Of a stretch of 64,000 nucleotides of DNA, positions 38,743 through 47,682 are shown in pieces (positions within the stretch are counted from its first letter, which is position 1; every line of letters starts with the position of its first letter). The position numbers were made by a program, and so were the translations under genes. The notes under the pieces were generated by a model, which searched no databases, was not told where the DNA came from, and saw only the letters and a program-made list of their open reading frames with translations. Location of the stretch: positions 1 to 64,000 of the forward strand of contig JARLHE010000060.1 in the NCBI GenBank assembly GCA_031292385.1, in the 5' to 3' direction. Source of the stretch: Oligoflexia bacterium (GTDB taxonomy: Bacteria; Bdellovibrionota; UBA1018).

Positions 38743-40414
38743 GCTGGATGTCCAGATCGACGATGCCGTCTTGATCGAGATGTCCATTTTGCGGGGCGAG
38801 CGTGAGATCGTTTCCGACTTTCAAGCTGGGCACGTTCAGCTGCAGGCCGGTTTTCTGGAAGTAGTCGTTAGCGGACGACTCGATCGGGTCCATCCAGATT
38901 CTTTGATCGGGATGATACTGGTGCACGTAATCCGGATACCATTCGTATCCGATATGCATGTGAGATCCGCGTGCGATACGGACCACCGCGAGGCCGTTGA
39001 CGAGCGAAAGGTCCATTTGACCCGAAAAATTAGTGCGCAGCTGCACGTACGGGGTATGCGTCGCATCGACCGGCGCATCCACTTCGAGCTCCAGCGGAAG
39101 GTGGGCGTCGAGACCGATCAGGTTAGGGCCGAGGGATCGGGCGTTGCTGAAGGTCGGCAAATCGAAGCTGGTGACCCGGAACGCGAAAAGGGAATGCGCA
39201 TCGAAGCTCAGGAGATCGGGCCAAACAATGAGATCCTTGATCCAGCTGCTGACCAGGGACGAAAACGCCGGCACTTTCGTGCTGTCGAAATTCGCGACAA
39301 GCGCGCCGTCATAATAGCCGCAGGTGATGAGGGCTTGGACCGTTTCGATCGGGAGTCTTAAGCGATTGGCGGAGCAATTCATATCCGAACCCTGCGCCGG
39401 CATCGGGATGGATGAAGAGATCACTTGAGCGCAGCCCAGCGCGCGCGAAACCTTTTTGAACAAAAACCGAGCTTCTCCCTGCACCGTTACCGGCCCCGGA
39501 AAGTCGCTAGGCGCCGGTGAGGAAAAGTGATTCGCGGTGAGGGCGACCGAGACGGTGGGCGAAACATCCATTTCAAAGTGGATCGGGCCGGAGACCAGCT
39601 TGGCGAGCTCCACTTGGATTTGTTGCCGGATCACCGCCACATAAGGATCGATCTCGCTCAGCCGTTGACTTGCCGCTTGGGATACCAGATCGCCGAAACC
39701 CGACGGGCCCTGGCAATTGATGGCGGTTACCTTCCATGCGCCGGGCTTCCAATCCGGCTTGAACGAGGTCAGCGTGAGCTCGGGCTTTCCGGTGCCGGCG
39801 TTGAGGCCGAGCTGAATGGTCCCGCTTGCGCTGCTCGCTCCCGCGGGCAACGTGAGATGCACGCCGCCGCAGCTCCCGTTGAGATGATCGACGATGGTGA
39901 CGCCGTTCTGGCTCACCTGAAAGGTTTCGTTGGCGACGACGCTATCGATCGTGAGGTCGGCGGAAATGGATCGAGTCGTGAATTCCCATTGCTGGGTACG
40001 GTTGTTCAGGACTGGCGCACTGAACGCGTATTTCACATCCAGGTGTATCCCGGAAATGCTCACCGCGAACGGATCGGTGATCGCGAAATCCGGCAGGTCC
40101 TGTTTGATCTCGCCTTGGAGGGATTTCATGACCGCGCCATGCAGAAGAATCGCGTTGAGCGCGCTTTGCTCCAAAGTGAGCTGAAAAGGCGATGAGACCA
40201 CGCTGCCGAGAGCCGATTCCGTTTTTTGCTCCGGATCGTCCGAAGACGCGGGAGTCGATCCTTGGGCTGCCGTTTGACCAGAGCTGCCGAATTCTTCGGC
40301 CGTTGGCGTCGAAGAAGCGGTGTTGGAAGAGGAATTCAGGTTTTTCGAGCAACCGCCGAAGGCCGTGATGCCGATCAGGAGGCCTATGGCAGCGAAAAAT
40401 ACTTTATTGCTCAT
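38720..40414 (-). CDS. Large hypothetical lipoprotein
   Basis: Lipobox-like LIGITAFGGCSKN; Ser/Thr/Ala-rich linker. Confidence 0.6.
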   Translation of the reverse strand: MSNKVFFAAIGLLIGITAFGGCSKNLNSSSNTASSTPTAEEFGSSGQTAAQGSTPASSDDPEQKTESALGSVVSSPFQLTLEQSALNAILLHGAVMKSLQGEIKQDLPDFAITDPFAVSISGIHLDVKYAFSAPVLNNRTQQWEFTTRSISADLTIDSVVANETFQVSQNGVTIVDHLNGSCGGVHLTLPAGASSASGTIQLGLNAGTGKPELTLTSFKPDWKPGAWKVTAINCQGPSGFGDLVSQAASQRLSEIDPYVAVIRQQIQVELAKLVSGPIHFEMDVSPTVSVALTANHFSSPAPSDFPGPVTVQGEARFLFKKVSRALGCAQVISSSIPMPAQGSDMNCSANRLRLPIETVQALITCGYYDGALVANFDSTKVPAFSSLVSSWIKDLIVWPDLLSFDAHSLFAFRVTSFDLPTFSNARSLGPNLIGLDAHLPLELEVDAPVDATHTPYVQLRTNFSGQMDLSLVNGLAVVRIARGSHMHIGYEWYPDYVHQYHPDQRIWMDPIESSANDYFQKTGLQLNVPSLKVGNDLTLAPQNGHLDQDGIVDLDIQLTLNTSN

Positions 40415-40431
40415 AAAACCCTCTCAAATAA

Positions 40432-43400
40432 TTACGGACTCGAAAGCGCGGATGGCGAAAAATTCCTGGAAGAGAGTCCCCGGTTCAATTTCAAATCGAC
40501 CAAGTCGAGCTGGGTCGCCCGGTGGTTCTGCGCATTTGTAACCAATACTTGTTGAGCGCGCCAGACTCCGTTTGTAAATTTTTTGTAATGGGTCATTTCG
40601 GTCGTCTTCAAAAGAGCTCCGGCGCGATCGTAATCTTCGATTTTCGAAACCAATTTCGTATCGAGATCGACCCAGGTGATGATCCGGCTGTACGCGGAGT
40701 CCGGATTATTGAGCTTGCTTTCGATTACGGCGTTTTTGCCTTTTCCGTCCGGCGCGGTTTCCGTGCGGAGGATTTGGCTGGTGATCTGATCCGGGTTGGA
40801 GTTCCCCATGTCCTCGTAGCTCAATTCGGAGTCGAGGAAGTTGGAGCTTTTCTTGCCGCTCAGGATGCGACGGGTTTGTTTCGAGGAAGGCAGATAGAGC
40901 CATTGGTCGGTCTGGCCGCCGTGGCTGACGCTCAAAAGCCCCATTCCACGAAGATCGGCGGGGCTTTGCAGGCGAACCAGCACGGATTGCCCGTCCCTTT
41001 CTTCCAGGCGGGAGATCTCGAGGTCGCGTTCCTTTTTCGAGCCGTTGGCCTCGATAATGGTCATCTTGATTCGTGCCTGCTCATCGCTGGTGTGCAGGTT
41101 TTTGGCGACATCCTGCAGGATGGCGTCCGCTGGCGCCGAGCCCGGAGTGTTCACGCCGGCGAGGCTGCTCGAAGCGGATCCGAGGGTTGCGAGTACGATG
41201 ATGAGGACGATCAGGCTTTTATACACGAGTGACTCCTTTGTGGGAGCCCGGGCCGGGATCCGAAGCGGGATGCGTGCCACGAGCAGGTTCGGGAATAACC
41301 CAAGCAGGGCCGGAAGAAAAATCAAATCGCCGAAAAGCCCGACTCCGATCGACCACAGCATATAAGCGCCGAACGTACGATTCAGCGCGAAATAGGACGA
41401 GAGGAATACCGCGAAGCCGCCGAAAAGCGCGAGCGACGAGAACAGGCACGGGTTGCCTTCCTGGTACCAGGCTTTGCGGATGCAGCTCATCGGGCTCGAT
41501 GTTTTTTGGCGCAGCGAATTCAGCCGACTCATCAAATAGACGGTATTGTTATAAGCTACGCCGAGCGCGATCGAAAACACCACCGCGATCGTCGGCTTGA
41601 TCGGCGTTTTCAGCAGGGCCATCGTCGTGATGAGCGCCAGCGGGGCCAGGAGGTTCGGAACCGCGGCGATCAGCGCAAGGCGGATCGAGCGGAAGACCAC
41701 CACCATGAGGAGCGAAATCCAAATCAGCGACTGCCAAAGGCCGGTGATGAGCTGCTGGGAGAGCTCAGCGTTCAGGATATGCACATTGGAGGCAAGGCCG
41801 CCCGAGAGAACGTCGGCTCCCGGAAACGCCGTTTTCGCGTCGTCTTCGATCGAACGCACGGCGGCATTCATTTGATCGGCCGGAACATCCCTCAGTCTCA
41901 GTTCCAGTCGGGTGCTGTTTCCGTCTGCGCTCAGGAATTGCAAAAGCGGGTTCGATTCGGAGAACGAGAGCAGGAAAAAGGTCTCGGCCAGGGATTTGCG
42001 GGTGGCGTCTTTCAATGACGGTTTCCCGGCGGAGGCGAAATCAGGAATGCCGATTGCGCTGCCGACGATGGGGTTGGTTCGCCATTTCAGCAGAAGCTCG
42101 TGCAGTTTTTCGACACGGGCGGGATCGTTCCAGGGGCTCGGCTCGCCATGTTCGCGCACCATTAGGCTCAGCGGAATCATGCCGCCGAGTTCCTGATCGA
42201 TCAGGCTGGTCGAGGCTTTCAGTGAACCGACGGATGGAACGTCGTCGAAAAGCCGCACGGACCAATTCAAACGGACGCCGTGCAGCCCGATCGCGATTAC
42301 CGTGATCACGACCGCGGCGAAAAAGGCTTGGCGAAAGCGAATCACGCCGAGCGCCCATTTCGCGCTCGCGGAGGTCCATTTTCTCGCTCTGGGGATTGGC
42401 ATCAGATACATCAGGGGAGGCAACGCCAGGCTGACGGAGAGCCATCCGAACATGATGCCGCCCCCGACGCTCCAGGCGAATTGCTTGATCAGCGGAACTT
42501 GGCTCGTGGCCAAGGTCGCGAATCCGATGGTGGTCGTCAGCGCGGTCAGGAAGTTCGGGAGAAAAAGGCCTCCGTAGATTTCGCGCAGAATTTGGATACG
42601 ATCGGGCTCGACTCCTTTTGCTTTCTCGGCTTCCCAGCGGTTGCCGAAGTTCAGCAGGGTGTGGGAGCCGATCGCGAGCGCCATGATGCTCGCAAGCACC
42701 GGTACCGTGGTTGACAGGACGGAAAACGGCAAGCCCGCCAGCGCCATCCAGGAGAGTGCCCCCAGGTTCGAGAGCGCGCCGAGGAAAAGGCAGGAGAGCA
42801 CGGTCGAGAATCCGCGGAAATAGGCAAGCAGGGTAATGATCGCGGCAAGAAGTCCCAAGACCAGAAAGCGCAGCAACTCTTTGCGGATGAGCACGGTCAT
42901 GTCGGACTGGAGAGTCAGGACTCCTCCGACCAAGGGTTTCACTTCGCCTGAATCCGGAAAGCGTCGCGCTAATTTCAGGCGCAACGAATCGATCATCTTG
43001 AGCATGCCGTCGGCGGACAGGCTTTCCGGGGTGCCGACGATCATGACGGTCCGCTGGTCCGCGGAAATCAAGCCGGGTTGAAGCAAGGAATCGCTCGCGA
43101 CCCGGGGCCGCCATTGATCGGGCGGGGTGAGGGCGAGCAAATTGCCGACCTCGATGCCTTTAGGAGAGGAAACCGCCGTTTCGATGTTGCCGAGACTGAT
43201 CGCGGTACGGACTCCTTCGGTGGCGCTGGTCTCGGCGGTCGCGGCCTTGAGCTGCTGGATGCGCTCGGAGGTCAGCCATGTGCCGGGCGCGTTCGGTTTC
43301 AGTTGCAGCGTGATGAGCGTCGGCTCTTCCGTGGAAAGGCTGAACTCGTGTTTGATCTCATCGTCGTTTTTAAAGATCGGATGATTGAGCGGAAGGAATT

Positions 43401-43581
43401 GGCGCATGGAATAGCGCGTGCTGAGGTTACGCAGGCTGTAACCCTGGGCGGCGCCTATCGCGATGGAGAGAGCGAGTAGGCCAAAGGATGCCAGTTTTGC
43501 TGTTTTTGGTTTAATTTTTATTCCCCGAAGCCGCATGACGCGTATAGACATCATTGATTTGAGGAAAAAAGGGAAGCTCAA
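40432..43581 (-). CDS. MMPL/RND-superfamily permease joined in frame to a C-terminal LolA-like (outer-membrane lipoprotein-sorting) domain
   Basis: Two MMPL-type halves; C-term QSVLVRLQSPADLRGMGLLSV..DQWLYLPSSKQTRRI..SFLDSELSYEDM pattern of LolA-like proteins; internal AAAGGAG-N6-GTG at 41239..41224. Confidence 0.8.
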   Translation of the reverse strand: MSFPFFLKSMMSIRVMRLRGIKIKPKTAKLASFGLLALSIAIGAAQGYSLRNLSTRYSMRQFLPLNHPIFKNDDEIKHEFSLSTEEPTLITLQLKPNAPGTWLTSERIQQLKAATAETSATEGVRTAISLGNIETAVSSPKGIEVGNLLALTPPDQWRPRVASDSLLQPGLISADQRTVMIVGTPESLSADGMLKMIDSLRLKLARRFPDSGEVKPLVGGVLTLQSDMTVLIRKELLRFLVLGLLAAIITLLAYFRGFSTVLSCLFLGALSNLGALSWMALAGLPFSVLSTTVPVLASIMALAIGSHTLLNFGNRWEAEKAKGVEPDRIQILREIYGGLFLPNFLTALTTTIGFATLATSQVPLIKQFAWSVGGGIMFGWLSVSLALPPLMYLMPIPRARKWTSASAKWALGVIRFRQAFFAAVVITVIAIGLHGVRLNWSVRLFDDVPSVGSLKASTSLIDQELGGMIPLSLMVREHGEPSPWNDPARVEKLHELLLKWRTNPIVGSAIGIPDFASAGKPSLKDATRKSLAETFFLLSFSESNPLLQFLSADGNSTRLELRLRDVPADQMNAAVRSIEDDAKTAFPGADVLSGGLASNVHILNAELSQQLITGLWQSLIWISLLMVVVFRSIRLALIAAVPNLLAPLALITTMALLKTPIKPTIAVVFSIALGVAYNNTVYLMSRLNSLRQKTSSPMSCIRKAWYQEGNPCLFSSLALFGGFAVFLSSYFALNRTFGAYMLWSIGVGLFGDLIFLPALLGLFPNLLVARIPLRIPARAPTKESLVYKSLIVLIIVLATLGSASSSLAGVNTPGSAPADAILQDVAKNLHTSDEQARIKMTIIEANGSKKERDLEISRLEERDGQSVLVRLQSPADLRGMGLLSVSHGGQTDQWLYLPSSKQTRRILSGKKSSNFLDSELSYEDMGNSNPDQITSQILRTETAPDGKGKNAVIESKLNNPDSAYSRIITWVDLDTKLVSKIEDYDRAGALLKTTEMTHYKKFTNGVWRAQQVLVTNAQNHRATQLDLVDLKLNRGLSSRNFSPSALSSP

Positions 43582-43633
43582 AAGCTGACAGAATCCCCGA
43601 ATTTAGAAAAAGCTTCGCGATTCCAAGGGGATC

Positions 43634-44515
43634 TCATTGGATCTTGCCAAGGACCGTATTGACCTGCTGCTCAAATAACTGAATGCTGTCGTCCGTGATG
43701 TAATGGCAATTCGGGGCGGTCAGCGCGGTTACCAGGTCCGCGTCGATTTGGGATGGAGTGGCGACATGGGTCGCGACCTGTGTGATCTTGCTTCCAAGAG
43801 CGCTGGTGCTGCCGGTCATGGTGGCGGTTGCCGCGGCGGCAACACCGGCCTTTCTCCAGGCATGCTTGAAAAAGCCCCAAGGAGTGTCGACGCCCTCTAG
43901 CTTGAAGCGGATGCTGGTCAGTTGCTTGAGCAAGGGCTTCGCGATCGCCCTGGCTAAGGGCGGGTCCATCGCCGAAACCTCGAGGGGAACCGCCGGGGTG
44001 TCATCACCCAAGGTGACGGCTTCGGCGATGGTCACAACCGCGAAAACGCCGACCGCGGTCAAAACGCTGCTGAAGTCCGCGGTGTAGCCGCTCCATTTTT
44101 CGGATTCGATCTCGGTACCGGTGACGCTCTTGATCTCTTGCAGTGTGTAGCCATTCGGGTTGCCGATCGGCCGGTAGCAGTCACGCGAGACCGGGTGGGC
44201 GCCCTTGGCCGCCAATCGGGGGTCCACGCCATTTCTACAGTATGAAAATATATATTTATTTCCGACCAGGGAGGCATGGATGTAGTGGTTGTCGCCGTCA
44301 TCGCTCGCGGAATCGGGGTAGATATCGATTCCGTCCGGTTGCATGGTGATCGGGAAGGTCGGAAGAACGATCGGTATGACGATCGGGTGATATCCGTTGA
44401 TGAATTGAAATCTCGACGTCGGGGCCGACGCCATGGCTTGGGTGGTGACCATCATTTCCAGGCCCAGGCCCAGCGCGCAGACTGCAATTCCGTTCCACAA
44501 TTTTGAATGTCTCAT
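43634..44515 (-). CDS. Exported hypothetical protein
   Basis: Signal peptide from ATG 44515. Confidence 0.6.
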   Translation of the reverse strand: MRHSKLWNGIAVCALGLGLEMMVTTQAMASAPTSRFQFINGYHPIVIPIVLPTFPITMQPDGIDIYPDSASDDGDNHYIHASLVGNKYIFSYCRNGVDPRLAAKGAHPVSRDCYRPIGNPNGYTLQEIKSVTGTEIESEKWSGYTADFSSVLTAVGVFAVVTIAEAVTLGDDTPAVPLEVSAMDPPLARAIAKPLLKQLTSIRFKLEGVDTPWGFFKHAWRKAGVAAAATATMTGSTSALGSKITQVATHVATPSQIDADLVTALTAPNCHYITDDSIQLFEQQVNTVLGKIQ

Positions 44516-44620
44516 ATTCCGCTCTCTCAAGGTTGTTTGTAGCAACTTGTCTGCCATCTTTAACGTCTGGTAATCGCGTGAATTTTTCGTTTTCGGGGTG
44601 ATCATTCCTTAGACAGCTGT

Positions 44621-44634
44621 GTCAGATCTGACAG
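44621..44634. promoter_or_regulatory. Perfect 14-bp palindrome TGTCAGATCTGACA in divergent intergenic region
   Basis: Direct reading. Confidence 0.6.
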
Positions 44635-44635
44635 T

Positions 44636-44651
44636 TGCACGCTGTTTGCAC
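44636..44651 (+). promoter_or_regulatory. Sigma54-like promoter, one -24 G missing
   Basis: TTGCACGCTGTTTGCA vs consensus TGGCACGNNNNTTGCA. Confidence 0.45.
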
Positions 44652-44698
44652 TGGGGTCGGCTGTTGTTCAACGCATTTATCTTTAAAAAGGAGATCGC

Positions 44699-45178
44699 AT
44701 GAAAAAGTTTGTTGTGTTGGGTATCTTTGCGCTGATGGCCAGCGCGGTGGTCGCGAACGCGGCCGAGGGGGGTCGTCAGGACGATGCCGCGCGCCTCTTT
44801 CGGTTTGACTTCAGCTGTGATTTTCCCGCGGGACCTCCCGGCAGCCACTCCTGTAAAGCTTATTCGACGGTCTTCGCTTACGTCGATACGCACGACTGGA
44901 TGAACACGATGCAGAGTACACGTGATCCATTGAATAAATTCACCGTGATCTGTGACGACCGGGTGGTTTATTCGGACAGCGCCATTTTGGATCCGGGGCA
45001 TCGCCGTTTCGTCGCGATCACCGGGCTCTCCGGCTTGCCTGCGCTCTTGGTTGAGCGCAAGGATCATCAAATCATCAGCGATAAAGACATGATTTACGAT
45101 GCTGACTTGGATTTGGACGGCGGATTTCGCCCTATTCCGGGCAAGTGCGACGTGGAAACGAGACCGGTCGGACTGTAA
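44699..45178 (+). CDS. Small exported hypothetical protein
   Basis: AAGGAG RBS; signal peptide MKKFVVLGIFALMASAVVANAA. Confidence 0.65.
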   Translation: MKKFVVLGIFALMASAVVANAAEGGRQDDAARLFRFDFSCDFPAGPPGSHSCKAYSTVFAYVDTHDWMNTMQSTRDPLNKFTVICDDRVVYSDSAILDPGHRRFVAITGLSGLPALLVERKDHQIISDKDMIYDADLDLDGGFRPIPGKCDVETRPVGL

Positions 45179-45212
45179 TTGCGGTAATTGGGGATTTTCT
45201 CCGGTTGAATTC

Positions 45213-45257
45213 GCGTGACTCAGGAGCGCGCCCGCGCTCCTGAGTCACGCTTTTTTT
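45213..45257 (+). terminator. Strong intrinsic terminator
   Basis: GCGTGACTCAGGAGCG / CGCTCCTGAGTCACGC 16-bp perfect stem followed by T7. Confidence 0.92.
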
Positions 45258-45310
45258 GCGCCCGAAGAGGCGAACCGTCACGTGGAGAGCGTCGGATAGC
45301 GGGAAGCGGT

Positions 45311-45326
45311 TGGCACTTTCGTTGCT
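45311..45326 (+). promoter_or_regulatory. Sigma54 (RpoN) -24/-12 promoter
   Basis: TGGCACTTTCGTTGCT; GG-N10-GC spacing; about 85 nt upstream of ATG 45410. Confidence 0.65.
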
Positions 45327-45409
45327 TTCCTAAGCAGGCATTGCGGCGAGCGCCCTACAGAAGCTGAGCTCGCTGTCGTAACACCACTTCGTCATATGGA
45401 GGACGATCT

Positions 45410-45853
45410 ATGAAACTCGTAAGAAATGCACTCTCGCTCACAGCATTGCTCGGTCTGATGTCATCGCTCGCGTTCGCGGATTTTCTCCCGCCGGTCAACA
45501 GCATCCCTGTTAATCCCGTGATCCCGACTTCGTCCGCTGGCCAGAAGGCAGGACAGAAGGCCACGACTTCGGCCGGTCAGAAGGCCGGACAAAAAGCTGG
45601 CCAGAAGGCTACCGTCTCCGCCGGCCAGAAAGCCGGTCAGAAGGCTGGCCAGAAGGCGGGACAGTCCGCGGGTCAGAAGGCTAGCCAAAAGGCAGGGCAA
45701 GCCGCCGGTCAGAAGGCTGGTCAAAAGGCTACTGTTTCCGCGGGCCAGAAAGCCGGCCAAAAGGCTAGCGTTTCTGCGGGTCAAAAGGCGGGTCAGAAGG
45801 CCGTTGTTTCGGCTGGTCAGAAAGCCGGCCAGAAATCTGGCGTGGTTTATTAA
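45410..45853 (+). CDS. Secreted cationic (AGQK)n repeat protein
   Basis: Signal peptide MKLVRNALSLTALLGLMSSLAFA; GGAGG-like RBS; AGQK tetrapeptides in S(AGQK)2-3AxV modules. Confidence 0.85.
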   Translation: MKLVRNALSLTALLGLMSSLAFADFLPPVNSIPVNPVIPTSSAGQKAGQKATTSAGQKAGQKAGQKATVSAGQKAGQKAGQKAGQSAGQKASQKAGQAAGQKAGQKATVSAGQKAGQKASVSAGQKAGQKAVVSAGQKAGQKSGVVY

Positions 45854-45897
45854 CTGACTCGTCCTCTGCTGGCTGCGAAGAGGGCAGAAGGACTTTT

Positions 45898-45937
45898 CAG
45901 GGAGGCACGATCGAAAGAGTGCCTCCCTGTTTTTTTT
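45898..45937 (+). terminator. Strong intrinsic terminator
   Basis: CAGGGAGGCAC / GTGCCTCCCTG 11-bp stem followed by T8. Confidence 0.92.
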
Positions 45938-45958
45938 GCGAACTCCCTACGAATAGCA

Positions 45959-46516
45959 ATGAGTATGAATAGCAATTATCGCGTTCTGAATTTCAGTGTG
46001 ATCGGCGCCGGGCTTGCGCTGGTCGCGCTTGTTTCGATGTTTTCCGGGTTTCATTCGTTTCCGGTGCCGATCGATCTCGCATGGCAATTTTCACCGCTCG
46101 GATTGATGCAGAAAATCCAAGCAAGCAGCTGGGAATTGGAGTCGGTTCGCTATTTTTCGGGCACGCTGGGATTCACCCCCGATTACGCATGGGTCTTCCT
46201 GAAAACCTGTCTTTGCGAGTTTCCCCTCTACTGGCTTTGCTTCCGGAGATTTCGTTTTTCATCGGTGGTGGCAATTTGCGTTGCCGCGAACGCGGCGACG
46301 CACCCCCTGGTGTTTTTCGTCATCCCGAGATTTTTCGAGAAGTATCTGACGAGCGCGCTTTTCTCGGAAGCCTTCGCGCCATTGGTCGAGATGCTGATCG
46401 CGGTGTTCGTGCTGCTTCGCTCCCGGGCATGTCGTACTTGGCGCGAAGCGATGCTGAGAAGCCTCTGGATTCTTGCCGCGAATCTCTATTCCTGGGAGCT
46501 CGGGATGTTTTTATGA
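45959..46516 (+). CDS. Integral membrane hypothetical protein
   Basis: Multiple TM segments; ATGA overlap with next gene. Confidence 0.6.
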   Translation: MSMNSNYRVLNFSVIGAGLALVALVSMFSGFHSFPVPIDLAWQFSPLGLMQKIQASSWELESVRYFSGTLGFTPDYAWVFLKTCLCEFPLYWLCFRRFRFSSVVAICVAANAATHPLVFFVIPRFFEKYLTSALFSEAFAPLVEMLIAVFVLLRSRACRTWREAMLRSLWILAANLYSWELGMFL

Positions 46517-47682
46517 GCGTCATTCTCGGGGTGGCGGAAATGCTCGATAGGGTTCGCTCCGAGATCCTGCGGGTCACCCTGGAGCTTCGCTGGCTCCGTC
46601 CGTTCTTTCAGCGGCGCTGGCTGAGGCTTGGCGCCCTTTTCGCCGTCGCCGCGCTGGTCTCGCTTGGTGTCGCGCTTCTTTTTCCCTTATGGGCGCTGTT
46701 GATCGGCCCTTTGGTTTACGGAGTGCCTCATATTTTCTCGAGCATGCGTTACGTTCATTTTGCCGTGATCGAACGCGGCGAGGGTAGGGCGCGGATAGAG
46801 TTCGACGGGAGCGGCCGGAGGCTTTTCGCGGCGAGCTTCCTGCTGCTTTTCGCTGTCGCTTCGTACCGGGTTTTCGTGACGATGAATGTCTTTCGCCTGG
46901 AAATGCCTCAGCTCAGCGAATGGGCGGGCTCGAGCTATCTGGAGCTGATCGCGTTGATGCTGACGTTTTTCGCCGGAGCGTGGATCTATCGATTCGCGTC
47001 GGTCGGGGCCCTGCGCGGCCTGACGCTCCTGCTGCCGTTTTGCGCGGTATTTATCCGATTTCCGATGCAGACCATCGGCGCCATGGTTTTGCTGCATAAT
47101 TTCGTCGCGTTTGCCTATTGGCTCAGGGCCGCGCGGACGAGAACGGAAGGCGCGGTGGCATTCCTGGCCCTGTTGTTCGCTTTGGCCGTCACCGTGGCGA
47201 TCTTCATGGGAGCTTTCGATGTCGTTTATCGCGTGGCCCCGCCGAGTCGCGTCCTCGATTTCGCGTCCATGTCCGTCGAGAGCACGGGGCGACTGATCGC
47301 GCCTTATTTGGGGGGAAGCGAGGCCTTTTGCCTGCATGCATCCATTGCTTTCGCGTTCGGGCAGGCGCTTCATTATTTTATCTGGCTCAAGGCCATTCCC
47401 GATCAGTTTCATACGAGCGAGGCCCCGACGTCCTTCAGGCAAAGCGCCAAGTTGCTTGAGCGCGATTTCGGAATGAAGGTGGCGGGCTTGCTGATTTTGC
47501 TTTCTCTCGGCGCGATCGTGTTCTGGAGTTTCTTCTCGTTTCAGATGGCGCGGATGCTTTATTTCTCCATCGCGTCCTATCACGGGTATCTGGAGATCGC
47601 CGGGCTCGCGTTATGGGCGGGAAATCTGAAAAGGGTAGATCGATCCGAGGCCAAGCAGCTGCGTCAGCTCGTCCAAGGCTGA
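46513..47682 (+). CDS. Polytopic membrane hypothetical protein
   Basis: In frame within ORF 46081-47682; ATG overlaps the upstream stop; many TM segments. Confidence 0.65.
   Translation: MSVILGVAEMLDRVRSEILRVTLELRWLRPFFQRRWLRLGALFAVAALVSLGVALLFPLWALLIGPLVYGVPHIFSSMRYVHFAVIERGEGRARIEFDGSGRRLFAASFLLLFAVASYRVFVTMNVFRLEMPQLSEWAGSSYLELIALMLTFFAGAWIYRFASVGALRGLTLLLPFCAVFIRFPMQTIGAMVLLHNFVAFAYWLRAARTRTEGAVAFLALLFALAVTVAIFMGAFDVVYRVAPPSRVLDFASMSVESTGRLIAPYLGGSEAFCLHASIAFAFGQALHYFIWLKAIPDQFHTSEAPTSFRQSAKLLERDFGMKVAGLLILLSLGAIVFWSFFSFQMARMLYFSIASYHGYLEIAGLALWAGNLKRVDRSEAKQLRQLVQG

Noticed and set aside
45533-45840. Short DNA repeats in the AGQK gene as a possible CRISPR array
   Set aside because: Repeats are in frame, lack unique spacers of constant length, vary synonymously and lie in a CDS with RBS and signal peptide.
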